Source: Branchiostoma floridae
Taxonomy: Eukaryota > Chordata > Leptocardii > Amphioxiformes > Branchiostomatidae
Assembly: GCF_000003815.2 (NCBI RefSeq)
Contig: NC_049989.1
Coordinates: 5,519,245-5,583,244, forward strand
Direction of reading: 5' to 3'
Length of the DNA: 64,000 bases
The position numbers and the translations under genes are program-made. Position 1 is the first letter of the stretch. Every line of letters starts with the position of its first letter. This document shows, piece by piece, positions 34,870 to 47,401 of the stretch. The notes below the pieces were generated by a model that did no database searches, was not told where the DNA came from, and saw only the letters and a program-made list of their open reading frames with translations.

Positions 34870-37300
34870 CTATTGTGAATAGGTGGTTGTAAAAACGAAT
34901 GGACGGACGAATACATAAATGAACCCAGCACACTTCACCCGTGTATGGAGAGCTTTAGATATTTCATGTAGCCCCAAGCGTCAAACCTCTGCATGCACAT
35001 AAAAGAACCCAGCAACTTCATTATCGAGAAGAGCAAGGCTACAGCGCCCCGGTTTCCTTGCAAAACGCGAGCCGAAGCTACCTGCTGAAAAAGCACCATG
35101 CCTTACCCCAGTTGAGAGGTTGACTGTATGTTTTACCATTTGCTGTTGACTGTAACATCTGAGGTTTGAATGAAGACTACAGTGACCGGGCAACTGAACT
35201 AATGCCCCGGAAAAAAAAGAACTTGGATGTTTAAGCTGAAACTCTGTGCCCACCTCCATATGTGAACATTTTACAGTTTGTCCAGATGTAAAATATGAGT
35301 CTTGCATTCAAGTTGGGAAAATTTTCGTATTTGGGAAATATTTTATAATTGTATATGTGTACGTAGTTGAACATACGCCACTGCAAGCAACGGACTCGAC
35401 TAGTTCCCTGCTGTATCTATTGCACAGGGTTGTGTGGCTATGAAATAAAGGTGGGCGCCGTGCCCTATACATGTATACCATCTGGGACTTTATCAAACTA
35501 AACCACTACACCAGTTTGTGACTAAGGACATGTGTGCATCAGACATATTTCCCCCTTGTCAAAACATTGGCCTTTCAACACACCAATGTCTTAAATCTTT
35601 CTTGCTGTCGTCAAGTCACGTAACTGCCGTTTGGTGTCAGTAGATAAGGCGTGCAGCAGTCGGTTTTACTGTGGGCTCACGGATCCTCCCCTACAAAAAC
35701 ACACGGTGTTTGTTGATTTTTTGGGATCTATGTTGATGACCCAGATGTTCCGTTATGTACCTTGAACAGAAAAAGGCTAAAGGGGAGAAAAATCACTTCG
35801 GCAGGGCCGGTAGAAAAAAATGCCAGTAATTATAGTACAATTCTAGCTATTGTAGCACTGCCGAACTTTTATACCACATATTTTCATTGTGATTATCCTA
35901 AACATACATAGGATACTCTTCACGAGTAAAACTGCCCACGCCTAAAACCTTGTTTCTACAACTCTAGAGTGTGTTTGGCCGGTATTTATTACCCTGAGGC
36001 ATTGTGCGCGTAACGGTAGCATTTGTGTGTCTGTGCAAGGTTGCCGGGGAGTTGACTTGCTACATCCGGCACTTTGGAACGTCAAGTACAATGCTCCTTA
36101 AGTATACGATATAAATGTTGTTTGATTTAGTTTTAAGCGCGCAGGCAGCACGGACTCCATTTGATAAGCGACGGACCTATCGAAAGAAAGTGTATCCCTC
36201 CCATTTTTTCTGAAAAAAAAAGTCTGTCAATCCTAAGAGGTTAGATGTTTTACCTTGCATAAGAAAAACGCTTTCAGTAACCTAGCTACATCGTTCTTCA
36301 AGTCGAGAACCAGGGCCTGTACAGTATACAGACGCACTGTGGTGATAGAACATGGCTTCCAGAGACAGTTGTAAGTACTTACCTCTCAACAGACGACCCT
36401 TGTGTCATGGGAAGGAATTACAATAACTTATAGATAGAAGATCACACAAACTGAAATACCAGAACTCTCACCTGTGTCCGTCCGCGGCAGTCAAACTTGG
36501 CCGTGTGTCGTGGTTTGTGGGTCTCCTGTCGGCCGGCACACCTGTGTTTACCTTAGGCGCCGGCACACCTGTCTTACTTCAACCTCACGACTCCCGGAAT
36601 GTCTTCAATCTGGAGTAAAAACAGTAGACGTCTTGGTTAAAGATAAACGCCAACAGTAACCACACGCGGCACTGTATATAGAACAAACACTGTAGTGGGA
36701 CTGCCAGGGCCTGGGGACTGCAAAGTCTTGTCGTTTCGCGGGAAGGTGGTGTTCGACTTAGCTTGTCGTCCGGGCCACACGGGTAGAGTTTCCTACGAGG
36801 AAATACATGGCATTGAAGACCCCATACCAGAGATCTCTAGACGGCCTATTACTCAGCCGTGCCAGCATCGGCACCTCACAGAGATTATAAACAAAAAAAC
36901 AAGAAGGTCAAAGAAACACAAGGCGCGGTTGGCTAGTTTTGTGAAATTGTAGTTTTTAGCGACACCTATGTTTAACTGCATTGTATATTTTCCCTTGACC
37001 TTAAAGTAAGAGCACCCTTACAAATATAATGATCTGGTGTTATTCAGGTACTCAGGTAGTCAATGTCCAAAGGGGGGGGGGTACTCCTAATTAAGTATCA
37101 GTCAATCTTTCAGAAACGTCACCCATATTGAGTCTGAAGTAGCAGAACCGACGCCGCGCGCCCTTAATCGCGCGACGAGTGACAGGCACGAGAGATGACT
37201 CACTACTCTACTTCTCTAGGGCTGGTCTCAAAGGTTCTTACTCCGTTTTTAAGCGTGATTCTTGCAGAAACGCAATGTGTTAATAACGGTCCAGAACACA
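34870..37300. other. Noncoding interval
   Basis: Apart from the SINE piece I see no gene, only short shadow ORFs and GC-richer patches. Confidence 0.5.
35388..35505 (+). repeat. Partial SINE, 3' region
   Basis: GACTAGTTCCCTGCTG..GTTGTGTGGC..GGTGGGCGCCG matches the 3' half of the element at 44881-45160. Confidence 0.6.
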
Positions 37301-37308
37301 CGCAGACT

Positions 37309-37395
37309 TTAAAAAAAAAACTTGACCGGGATTAAAATCCGAGACCTTATGATCTAAAAATAAAGCCGAATTGTTAACCACTGCACGATGTGACA
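37309..37395 (-). repeat. tRNA-like SINE head
   Basis: Minus strand reads GTGCAGTGGTTAACAATTCG (A-box-like) and GGTCTCGGATTTTAATCCCG (B-box-like). The anticodon region is expanded (CTTTATTTTTAGATCATAA), so a functional tRNA is unlikely. Confidence 0.5.
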
Positions 37396-37982
37396 CCCGT
37401 GTGATGTGATAGAGTCCACTAAACCGTCTCAAAGATTTAAAATGATCAAAGCCTTGAACTGAATACTGTCATGATGAAAAAGGTTACGAGTGACGCAGCA
37501 CGATGGCACAGTGCCCTGTGGATTGTTCTGGACAGGTTGCATATAGGCCAAGTGTAGCGCGCCATTCGACACGGCATTCGGCGTGTGTCTGATGACAATG
37601 CTTTTCCACCACTTTTATCCAGCGTTCAAACAATTTGCTGACATTTCAAATCTTTTCAAAGAAAGAAAGAATGTAGTTTCGATTAATTTGGTGGTACTGT
37701 CTGTTTCGTAGCGCAAAAAAGCGCGGTAGCGCATTCCCCTTTACTCTGAAAAACAACAGACTAAATACTTCTTGACTATCTCCTGCAGCTAGATAGACGC
37801 TGCCAAGCCCTGATTAAAGGCACAAAGATATTTTCGTTCTACGTGTTCCTACATTGATAGTATTGTTTCGCACATTCTGCAGCTGAAGAATTATGGCACT
37901 GACAAGATTTTTCCTTGAGTATGTAGATATCGTCTCGCATGTTACCGTGAGAGTGAAGCCCAACCCCGATTAGACGAAGGAC

Positions 37983-38146
37983 CTAATCTCCAAGCAGATC
38001 CTACGGTAGCATAAGATAGTATCAAAAGCTGACAGAGGAGTGGAGCCGGCCTATGAATGCCCGTCTGACTCCCTTTGCCCGCCTATACTCCTTGGCCAGC
38101 TTTCATACTATCTTATACTACCGTAAGATCTACTTGGAGATTAGAA
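37983..38146. mobile_element. Palindromic foldback element
   Basis: CTAATCTCCAAGCAGATCCT..AAGATAGTAT on the left is the inverse of ATACTATCTT..GATCTACTTGGAGATTAG on the right, with arms of about 60 bp. A one-arm relative is at 10119-10195. Confidence 0.8.
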
Positions 38147-38499
38147 GGACCCGTCTCCCTCCAACTCCCGCCAGTGCATGCCCGAGTCGCGCCCGCCTGC
38201 AAGGATGGGAATTGAGAACGTGTCGTCTGCCAGAGATGTCAATCAAACGAAGAGCCTTCCGCGAAATACTGGCTGATTCTTAACATGACCGAGGAAGTGC
38301 CAACGCGGGGAGTATCTCTGTGAACGTAATGAAGGTCGACTCCATGAAATGGCGAACATGCCATTCCAAGATGGCCTAGGGTACGGAACATTCCAACGCA
38401 TACAACTCATACTGTGGTGTGGCAAGACATATAAAAACACAACGTCGTTAGTAAAGCGCTAGTTTGTTGTGTGAGTATCAAACACATAATACATGTACT

Positions 38500-41400
38500 A
38501 GATGTACTTTACATTATACATATGTAGTAAATTTACGAAGCACCCACTAAATGGAGACTTTTCTTAAAGATTCCAGAACAGCGGAGAGCCCGCCACCTAA
38601 GGTTCTATTGTTAATATCGTTTACGTGACTTTGTTGTGTCTCCAAAACATCAGCGTCTCCATAACTAAAAACAAGGCATGACAAAAGCCTCTCCGATCAT
38701 CGAAGTTCTCATGCCCAACCTGACGCGTGTGTCCGCCTTGCAAACATAACGGAGACTTTTCAAAGTTAGAGTGTTCGACATGCAAGTGTCACAAGACAAA
38801 ATAGTCGCTGAACGCTATACATACCCTTTCTTGAAAAGGAAAGCTTAACGAACGTCTTGCCAAGTCAGGACGGAAGAATATTCTTCTGCACAACCGGTCC
38901 TCAGTGGTTTAGAGCGTCTACTGCCACTTGAAGGCGTCGCTATTCCTTTAAGAAAGCTCCTCAGAAGAGTCTTCTAATGTGGCATGACAGAATGTTTCTG
39001 CCACGACCTCGGTTTTCCACAAGACCACGCACCCGCGGCCCGCCTTTCTAGCTGAGGCACGAACCGCTCACCGCTCGCTGCGCCTGTATCCCCAGGCCCT
39101 CTGTTCTGTCGCGCGGCGCGTTTTGGCAACAACCAGATACAAATGCAATGTGCGACACAGGTGAAGGCGGCGGGAGAATGCGCAGACGGTAATGTTACGG
39201 CTGTCATGGCGACGACTACCCCCCATGCAGCCCCATGACGTAGACTTGCCCACTGGGAGACTTGTGAAGATCTGACCCCTGTTGCACTTGTTACTCCTTT
39301 GACATTTTCAACGACGCAGGTAGAGGATATACCAATTAACTACTCGACGGGCCTAAAATGGACATCCTACCGAAATCGGGGACCGTCTCACGAGGGCAAT
39401 GTCCTCATCTGAATGATAATCACTCGTTAGAACTTGTTTCTCAAATGCGGTCTCACTGACTCGCCACGTCCTTGTGGCAAACATGATCTACATCGCTTTT
39501 CAATCAAACTTTAAACGGTTACTAATACTTGTAGATTGTTTCAGGCGTCATCTTATATGTAGAACCGTCGGACCCTTCCCACGATGCCCCGCTGTGACAG
39601 TATTTGGCATGACATCACAGGTCCCAATGTCAATGTCGTGGTAGTAGTAGACTGGTTTATTGTTTGATTGAAAACAATCGTAACAAAGTAAAAACAGCCT
39701 TGCAGCCTGAGGGGCTGAATTGTGCTGCTTGCTTGACAATCTTTTTGTACGTTGTTACACAGGCAAGATTACTAGTATACGATTGACAAATACAAAGTAC
39801 ACAACGAATACACAATGTCAAGAGCAGATCTAGAACAGTGTGTCACGAAGCGCAAAAACAACTCTGCGAACACGGACCTAGACTTCCTAAGAGCTACCCA
39901 TTTTTATGGAGGCATTTTTTCATGTCTTAAGCATGAGTTTCAATGGGATTATTGACGAAGATGAAGATGGGGGGGGGGGGGGGCGCGGGAGGTAACTAAG
40001 GAGATTAAACTTTTCCGTCTATCTGTGGATATAGCAGAGTTTCCTGACCATGACCCTAACCGTAACATAGAGGTGTCGGAACGTTGAGGTGTCCTCGTTA
40101 TTCGAAGAAGACAGTCGTTCTAACTAATTATGTCCGGATCTGTATATCTGCTTCAAACAGACGGATTTTTTTTCTTGTTAGAAATCTCTGCTTTTGTTAG
40201 GAAGTCTGGCTTCCCATACAAACTGAAGCCGGGGTGTGAACCGCCCAGGTGCCGGGCTTGAGTCGAACGTCTGGTTACCCTGGCAACGGGCGTCATATTT
40301 CAGACGACCTATCAACTTGACCTTTGATTAAAAAGAACACGTCGCGCCCGTAAAAATGTCGAGAAGGAAGAAGTGGGTCAAGGAGGGAAATAAATATTGG
40401 CGCCATGGAAAGTAGGTCAGCAACAGGTATCAAAGGAAAGACGCAATATAGGTGGGAAGGCTTTAGGTTATTTCATTCTGCGGATTTTTTCTGTCATTGT
40501 AAAAGCTTGTACATGTATAATACATTCACCTAGGCAACTTAAGACTGGGTTCCCTAGGTACACATTCGGTTAAGTTAAACAGTATCCTGTACGCGTAGAT
40601 ATGTTTTACTAAGCGACGAGGTAGGTCCATCTCGTTCACATTAGTACTGGAGTACCGCCATTGACATTCTCAGCCCCCGTGTATTGAATAACCTGCTATA
40701 CAGCTTACAGTCTCGTTATACGTACTAATGTCTCATGCACACACTCCCCTTTAACCCAATGTCAGAAACGTTTTGAAATCGAGCCATATTTTGTTTGGCT
40801 ATGTACAAGAACATGAACATGGCCTTCTAAGAGTCACTAGCGATCAAGCTGATAATATTTCAACAAGATCATTTATGGCAAGGGGAACTTTAACATAACG
40901 CGTTGTAATATATAATTATGTGATCATATATGTAAGAAGTGTAACGGTAGCAGTACACATGCGAGTGTTGCTGACGCAAATTGTTCAGTCTGACGCACTC
41001 AGTAAGGGATGAAGAATGGCAATTAGGCCAAATTGATTTGATTATATGAATGAAATCCACGAGCGCATCAATTCTCGTCCGTCTCGAAAAATAAATAAAA
41101 GATTTTCCACCATGATTTGAATCGTACAAAGCAGCTGCCAAAGGAGCAAATACATGCTGTAGATTAAAAGAAAAATATATCGGGAAACATACACTTTTGT
41201 CAAAGTCAATTCCAATGTCAAAGAAGAAGACTGTGAAAACAAGATAAAGAAGCTATTGTTTGGTATTCGATACACTGTGTTTGCCATTTGTTCAGCCTTC
41301 CAGACCAATAGAGTTAGATCTCATAATGACGCACGGTCGCATCAGTTTTGGGTATCCCAGAGACTGTCATCCATATTATCAAATCAAGATGGCCTTATAT

Positions 41401-42385
41401 GTTCAGCAGCCCTATCTACTACCCTTGCGGATAACCATCTACGCAAGTTTACATACATCATGTTCCTTCGGTCCCCGTATCAATGAATCTTCAGAGTCCA
41501 TCCATTCACAATACCAATACAGATCGCGTTATCAGTCGAGTCTGTGGCCTGGATATCAGACCCCAGCCCTATCTCATAAATATCTCTCATAGAGTCTGCT
41601 GCATCATAACATTTCGTTAAGGATGTTCTGTTCACACAAACAGAAACCGGCGCCTTTCTATAGCTGGGTGAATGAATGACTCAGTATAACGCCACCACTC
41701 ATCGTGCCAAGATTTCCGCAGTTCAAATTCAACACAGACAAACTCACACGTTATTTGACTCTACCGCAGTCACAGGGTTTCTACCCCGGACTGCACAACA
41801 GACCACCGTCAGACATGGGAATTTCTGTGCTCTTGAACCTCATCATTGACACCACATGTCGTGAGAGAAGCGGAACGCGTTCCCACCGGATGTTCACACG
41901 TGTTCACCACACATGGGATCCATAAGTCTTGACAGGATTAGACAATTTTCGTACCGCTACTCTGGCAGCACGCCCGGGCACCTGTCTGCCGAGACTTGGA
42001 GGTCCGTTACGGTGTCGATTGTTATCGTTCCAAGCGACATTAAAGCGACATAATACATGTACAGGACCGAAAAACAATATCTGGACTTCGCGACAACTGT
42101 TTGGCACTGTATATCATGCATGCCTTTACCCTAAAAATATGGTTACGATTTCTTATTTTGTGGCCATGCCAAGAAGTTGATACAAAAGGCAGCCTCGCCG
42201 TACTGTTTTTGAACTTGCGATGCTGTATTTGTTACCTGATATAGTGAAAGCAGTTCTGTTATTAGTGTTAAGATGTGATCGTTATGGTAGTGATAGGGTT
42301 ATTACTTATACTCATGCAGGTTTTTTATCCTGTACTATATAACTTTATATGATACCGGTAGGTAGGTGGGTGGGTTGGCATGCAA
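38500..42385. other. Noncoding interval with CpG-rich patch near 39.0-39.2 kb
   Basis: No supported gene. Contains a G run near 39970. A plus-strand ATG at 40356 opens MSRRKKWVKEGNKYWRHG and stops at a GTAGGT donor-like site, but no second exon was found. Confidence 0.45.
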
Positions 42386-42390
42386 CGATC

Positions 42391-42560
42391 ACATTTCCAA
42401 ACCGGGGCCCGGCCGGGATGTTTACACAAACGAAAAATTAACTTTTTTAATCAAGGAATATACAAAAATTATGCGAATGATTAATTTTCTTATTGTTTTC
42501 TTTTATATCATACTTTTTGTTCCTGAAAGCTACCCGGCCGGGACCCGGTTTGGAAATTTG
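42391..42560. mobile_element. GC-ended foldback element
   Basis: CATTTCCAAACCGGGGCCCG..CCGGG faces CCCGGCCGGGACCCGGTTTG..GAAAT. A third, solo arm (GTTCCCGAAAGCTACCCGGT..TTGGAAATG) follows at about 42742-42778. Confidence 0.75.
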
Positions 42561-42789
42561 ACCAAAGGATTGATAAGTGTGGCGAGGACACGACAGGGAG
42601 TGACTTGAAAGCATTTTTAACAACTGGCTGTACAACGTATCTCCATCGGGTGATTGTACCAAGGTAAAGATATACACAAACAATGCCCACGACTATTCTA
42701 TTTACGTCTTGTGTAGCTTGGTGTCTTTTATATAATACTTTTCGTTCCCGAAAGCTACCCGGTCGGAATTGGAAATGTGACGTAGGCTT

Positions 42790-44560
42790 TAACACCAAAT
42801 TTACCGAAATATTCACCTGAAAGAATGATGCAATATGTGTAATGGTAAACGCGACATTGTTTGATAGTCAGATATATCTTGGTTACACTGATTCCAGTGA
42901 AATATTATAATCAATTACAATTGAAGGGACAAGTGCCTTATTTGCTAAGTCTTGATGGAAAACAACGAAGGGAAAATATGAAAATATCTACTTTTATAGA
43001 CAAGATTATTACTCACCAAAAACGAACCTCCGTACCGTGGCCGGGAACTCGGGCCCAACGACCGACCTCAAACTGATGGCACCGGGAGGAATAGTCCATT
43101 CTACAGGTGCAGGGAGGGCAGTCCATCAGAATCGACTTTAGAAAGCTGAAGTGTTTATGAATCAAATTGTTGTTTGTAATTAGACAGTAGAGTAATTCAA
43201 CAGAAACTTTATATCTGATTAATCACATAAAATCCCCTTCAGATCTTTTCGTACAAAATGAATTTAAAGTCCCCATATGGTAGACGTTTGTATTAAACTG
43301 CAAGTACCCTTCTGGAGAATAAAATTTACCTCCTAGTCGACACTAAATGGTACGACCTGGACATGTTTCCCGCCAACCATAAATGCCTGAGATTCACGGC
43401 GAGCTCCCGCCAGAGTGGGTCAGGGGGTGGCGGGAACCGGAGGACCTTGTCTGTCTATATCATTTATAAAAGGGAACTGCGACAGTTTTGTAGCAGAAGG
43501 TCGATTTCTGTCACGCACGATCTTTCCTGGAGGATTGGCAGAGACAGACGCTAAACACTTTTCTGTACAACTAATCATGTGAACTGTAGTACCTATCTTG
43601 GGAAAGTGGCAGTGTCCCAAAATTCGCCATGTCTTTTCAATAAAACGCGCTCGAAGGTCATACATGTTGTGTTATGTAACGGATGCCGCGAGCGGGTAAA
43701 CATCTAACGATTCAACAGTACGTTCTGACTCAACCCCACGATACTTACAGGCATGGGACCAAACACCATGAACCAGAACTTTTGAAAAGTTAAAGAAAGT
43801 TCTGGCCAAAAAAAAGTTACAATTCACCATATCGTTTTCCTGTTTTGAAAAAAAAATGACAATATATAATTTGCAATCTCATCCAAACGCTGCAAAGTTA
43901 AGCATTTGTTGGTGAGGAATTCTCGTAAACGACATTCATGAAGTCCACATGCAGTTGTTGGTGTAAAGCGTAGTGTTTAGCCCACTGTGCAGTTACGGGA
44001 CTTGAATCAGACGTTTCATTAGTTTTTCCCGCCTCAGGCTTCATTCCTGAGATGTTTCTCATGCCAACATCACGATATCGCTCTAAGCAACAGTAAATTA
44101 CATACAGATTAGGAAAACATGTTCTGATTCCAGTCAACTTGGGTAGTACATGGATTGCCAAGGTCGAAACCACATTCCGATCTTACAGACTTGGCATCCT
44201 CAGGCGGTACGCGCCCCCAGGCGGAACATATAAAAACTGCACTACAGAAAATGACTGATTTTGTAAAAGGCTTTGACTACACAAAACGGTAACATATAGG
44301 GACCGACAAGCCGAAAATGATACTTCGCTCCCTAGGGAGAAGCAATTAGTAATGATAGTGTTACAGATGATGTTACACTTGATATATATACATTTGAGGA
44401 ACTCCATCTTTTCTTGTGCCTGGTTTCTGACAATGTTCTCTTCTACAGAAGTCACCATTCTTGAGTGTTTTATCTTTCATGCTACTAGATTAAACTATGA
44501 CTTACTAAAACTATTAGGATAATTAAAAAAGCTGTATTCCTACATATTCCTAAATAGATA
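42790..44560. other. Noncoding interval
   Basis: No exon, RNA gene or clear repeat that I can support. Confidence 0.45.
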
Positions 44561-44591
44561 TCTGTACACAAATGCACATGAAATACATGTT

Positions 44592-44597
44592 ACTTTA
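44592..44597 (-). terminator. Candidate poly(A) signal of RPC9/CRCP
   Basis: Minus-strand AATAAA about 570 bp beyond the stop codon, the first such hexamer noted downstream. Confidence 0.4.
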
Positions 44598-44880
44598 TTT
44601 GGAAAATGAATGATTTAAACAGACAAACTACTAGATGTCTTCATCTAAATAATCTTCAATTTCAGTTGATCAGACTCAAATTCTCATTGACCTTCCAAAT
44701 TCTATCATTACTGGTGATGATTCTAATAGGCTACAAATGGACCATTCCATTGAAAAAAAGTTTGACAGCGACGAGGGATCCGAGGTAGAAAATATATACA
44801 AGATGTTGCTCACCCCTGCCAACTTTTCAAGATGGAATAACCCTAAAAATAAAACATCTCTATCTATTTCTCCTATAACC

Positions 44881-45160
44881 GGTGCAATGGCTGAGTGGGT
44901 AGAGTGTTCGCCTTGCATTCGGTAGGTCATGAGTTAGATCAACGGCCGAGTCATACCAAAGACTTTTAAAATGACACATGCTGCTTTCTCTGCTTAGTAC
45001 TCAGCATTCGGGAAAGAGTATGAAAGTTAAACACATACCACATACTACCAGTGGACTAGCCCCCCTGCTGCAGTGATTGCACAAAGTTGTGTGGCCCATG
45101 GGCTACTAAAATGGAGATGGGCGCCACCCTATGCGCCATCAGGCGCGGGAAGGACTTTGA
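44881..45160 (+). mobile_element. tRNA-derived SINE
   Basis: A head with A box (TGGCTGAGTGGGTAGAG) and degenerate B box (GGTCATGAGTTAGATCAACG), followed by a body and a tail GATGGGCGCCACCCTATGCG shared with 35388-35505. It ends within about 7 bp of the RPC9 stop codon, in the opposite orientation to the gene, so it forms the start of that gene's 3' UTR. Confidence 0.65.
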
Positions 45161-45166
45161 CTTGAT

Positions 45167-47401
45167 CTATTCCTCCTCTTCCTCCATACGTTCTGTGCCC
45201 CCCTCCCCACCATCCTCCTCCTCCCCTCCCCCCTCCGGTGCATTTGGGTCGGGCAGTTTGTCAGCGACCAACTGCAACAGTTCGTCTATCTGTTCTTCTG
45301 TCAGCCGCTCTTCACTTTCTTCTATTATCTGGGGAATGGAAAGAGAATTGTGTTCAAATCTTCAACAGACCTTTTCTTTTAAATTTTTAGGTCTATGATG
45401 GGTCACTTTTGCATCATGACTCAAAGTTACTGTAATTGCGGAAACATTTGCAGGGACAGGGCAGGACTCTCTTCAGGGCAGGGAGAAAAGGAGCATTTTC
45501 TTTAGTTCATGGTTGAAACTGCAATGCAGTGTTTTACTGTAAAAGGAGAAAAGTTTACAGTAGTTTTCAGTTCACGGCAAATTTGTCACCATGATAAATG
45601 CAAACATTATACCAAGAAATATTCCCAGTTGAAAAACTATTCAATCTTAGAACTCAATGGGAGGATAATATAAGGAAGGAGAGAGCGGGTAGCTTTTTAA
45701 TGGAATAGCCTGAAATTCACCTATTTACTAGTACAAACATTGAACTCACCAACTGTATCTCTACTGCACTGGACGGTCTGTGATTCAGTAGCTGCAATTT
45801 CTCAGCCCTGTAAACAGATGGAGAGTCAAATCATTTCTTAGACTGCTGTTGGCTCCATTTATCTTATATAGTTGTTAAGTCTGGAATCTGGGTGGGATTG
45901 CGTCCCCGGGCGGAATCGCTGGGGATTACACCGGAGAGTGTCTGGCTCCCAGGGTGCCTCGCGCCACAGTCCGAACCTCGCAGGGGGTCCACTGCTCAAG
46001 CAACTCCTGTCTCGACCCACCCTCCTCTCCCTATCCCTGTCTCAGTTCTCTCTGCGGCATGAGTTCTCTTCTGGGGCCCATAAGAGTTTCCTTATTGGTC
46101 TTCCATTAAACTCTGAATCCGGCCAAACCAGACCCTGGTGTGGTGTGTTTTATTGGTATAATCTCTCATTCTTAGCCTGGATAACTGACTGTTTCTAGCT
46201 AATCTAGGGGTTACAGAGGATAAGCAGCTGGGATAAGTAGCTCAAGGGTAACTTATGTTATAGCCAAGGGATCAGTATTGCCTTGCCTGAGAGGCCTGGC
46301 ACCCAGGTTACATGAAACTTACTTGGTGAGATTGTAAGGACCCAGGGCCTCCATAAACTCTGCCACCATCTCTGGGTTCTGTAGTGTGCAGGGAGTGTTG
46401 GACAGGTACTTCAGGGTCTGGAACAGGAGAAAGCTTAAACTTTAAAGACCGTACGAAATAAAAATGGTACATTTTCGCACTAGATGCAAAAATAGCCATA
46501 TTTTTACGTAGAAATGCATGTTTACGCTATAGGTGAACATTAATCGTGATATTTGCACATTAATCGTGATATTTTGAATGTCCCGCCACTGAGGGGACAG
46601 CGCAATTCCCAGCCGCCTACAGACCGGAAGTGACGTAGGATTTGGAACGCGCACAGACATGTTTCTCTCACAACAATATGCTAGTACGCATGTAACTGTA
46701 CAAAACTGTTGTTTGCTGCCCTAAGAATTTGCTTGAGTGATACAAACTGAATATTATAATCAAAGCTATGAGAAATTTGTTGGGTACTTCCTGACCTCAT
46801 ATGTTATGGTTGCAAGGTTCTGCTGGGCACGGGACTTCTTCTTCTTTCCTTTAGACTCAATCTCTTTTAGTAGAGAGAAAACCTGCAAAACAGACATCCT
46901 TGTCTTAACGTCTCTGTCATACATTTCAGAAATTTGGTATCAAACGTTTAACATCATTTACTGAAAGATGAAAGATAACATTACAATCTATTTGCTGAAT
47001 GCCATATCACTGCAAGGAAACAATCAAAATACACTTGATGAATCATGAGAGTATTATTCATTTCACAAGTCTAGGAACATCTTTATTCAGATTAATCACA
47101 CTGTGGGTACCTACTGGCTGCAAATACCGATATTATTCTACTGGCTGCAAAATACACCCGTTAATATTATTATTATAATTATACAGATCGTATATTTGCG
47201 AGAGAGAATGGGAGGGGGGCACACAAATAACTGAAGAAAACGTGGCTTACCTCATAATTACTGAGCATGGCAGCTTGGTCATTCACTCTGAAAAGAGAAG
47301 AATAAGCTCATAAGAGTGTTCATTTAATTCAGGATACAGTGTTTTGCTGGCTAGCCTTCAATTTTATACGCCAAAGCTTCTGTCTGTACTCACACTTCCA
47401 T
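45167..47401 (-). CDS. CRCP: DNA-directed RNA polymerase III subunit RPC9 (CGRP receptor component)
   Basis: Six exons: 47401-47394, 47287-47251, 46882-46796, 46417-46323, 45807-45750, 45328-45167, together 447 nt and 148 residues, the same length as the human protein. The first exon carries only ATGGAAGT, giving MEVVNDQAAMLSNYE after splicing against human MEVKDANSALLSNYE. Further matches are AQQNLATITYETLKYLSNTP, LTKAEKLQLLNHRP, AVEIQL and EESEERLTEEQIDELL, ending in an acidic tail (EEEDGGEGGTERMEEEEE). RPC9 pairs with RPC8 in the Pol III stalk and acts in promoter opening; in vertebrates the same protein is described as a CGRP-receptor coupling factor. It is a complete, intact copy. Confidence 0.95.
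45430..45610. mobile_element. Partial CTGTAATTG-type MITE in RPC9 intron 5
   Basis: Starts TACTGTAATTGCGGAAACATTTGCAG and contains GTTCACGG..AAATTTGTCACC, resembling the 12641 and 52476 elements. The far end is not preserved. Confidence 0.4.

Noticed and set aside
37309-37395. Functional tRNA gene on the minus strand
   Set aside because: The anticodon arm is expanded and the sequence is AT-decayed.
40356-40411. Plus-strand mini-exon MSRRKKWVKEGNKYWRHG with a donor-like end
   Set aside because: Reasonable start context, but no second exon found in the following 4 kb, so it is not called as a gene.
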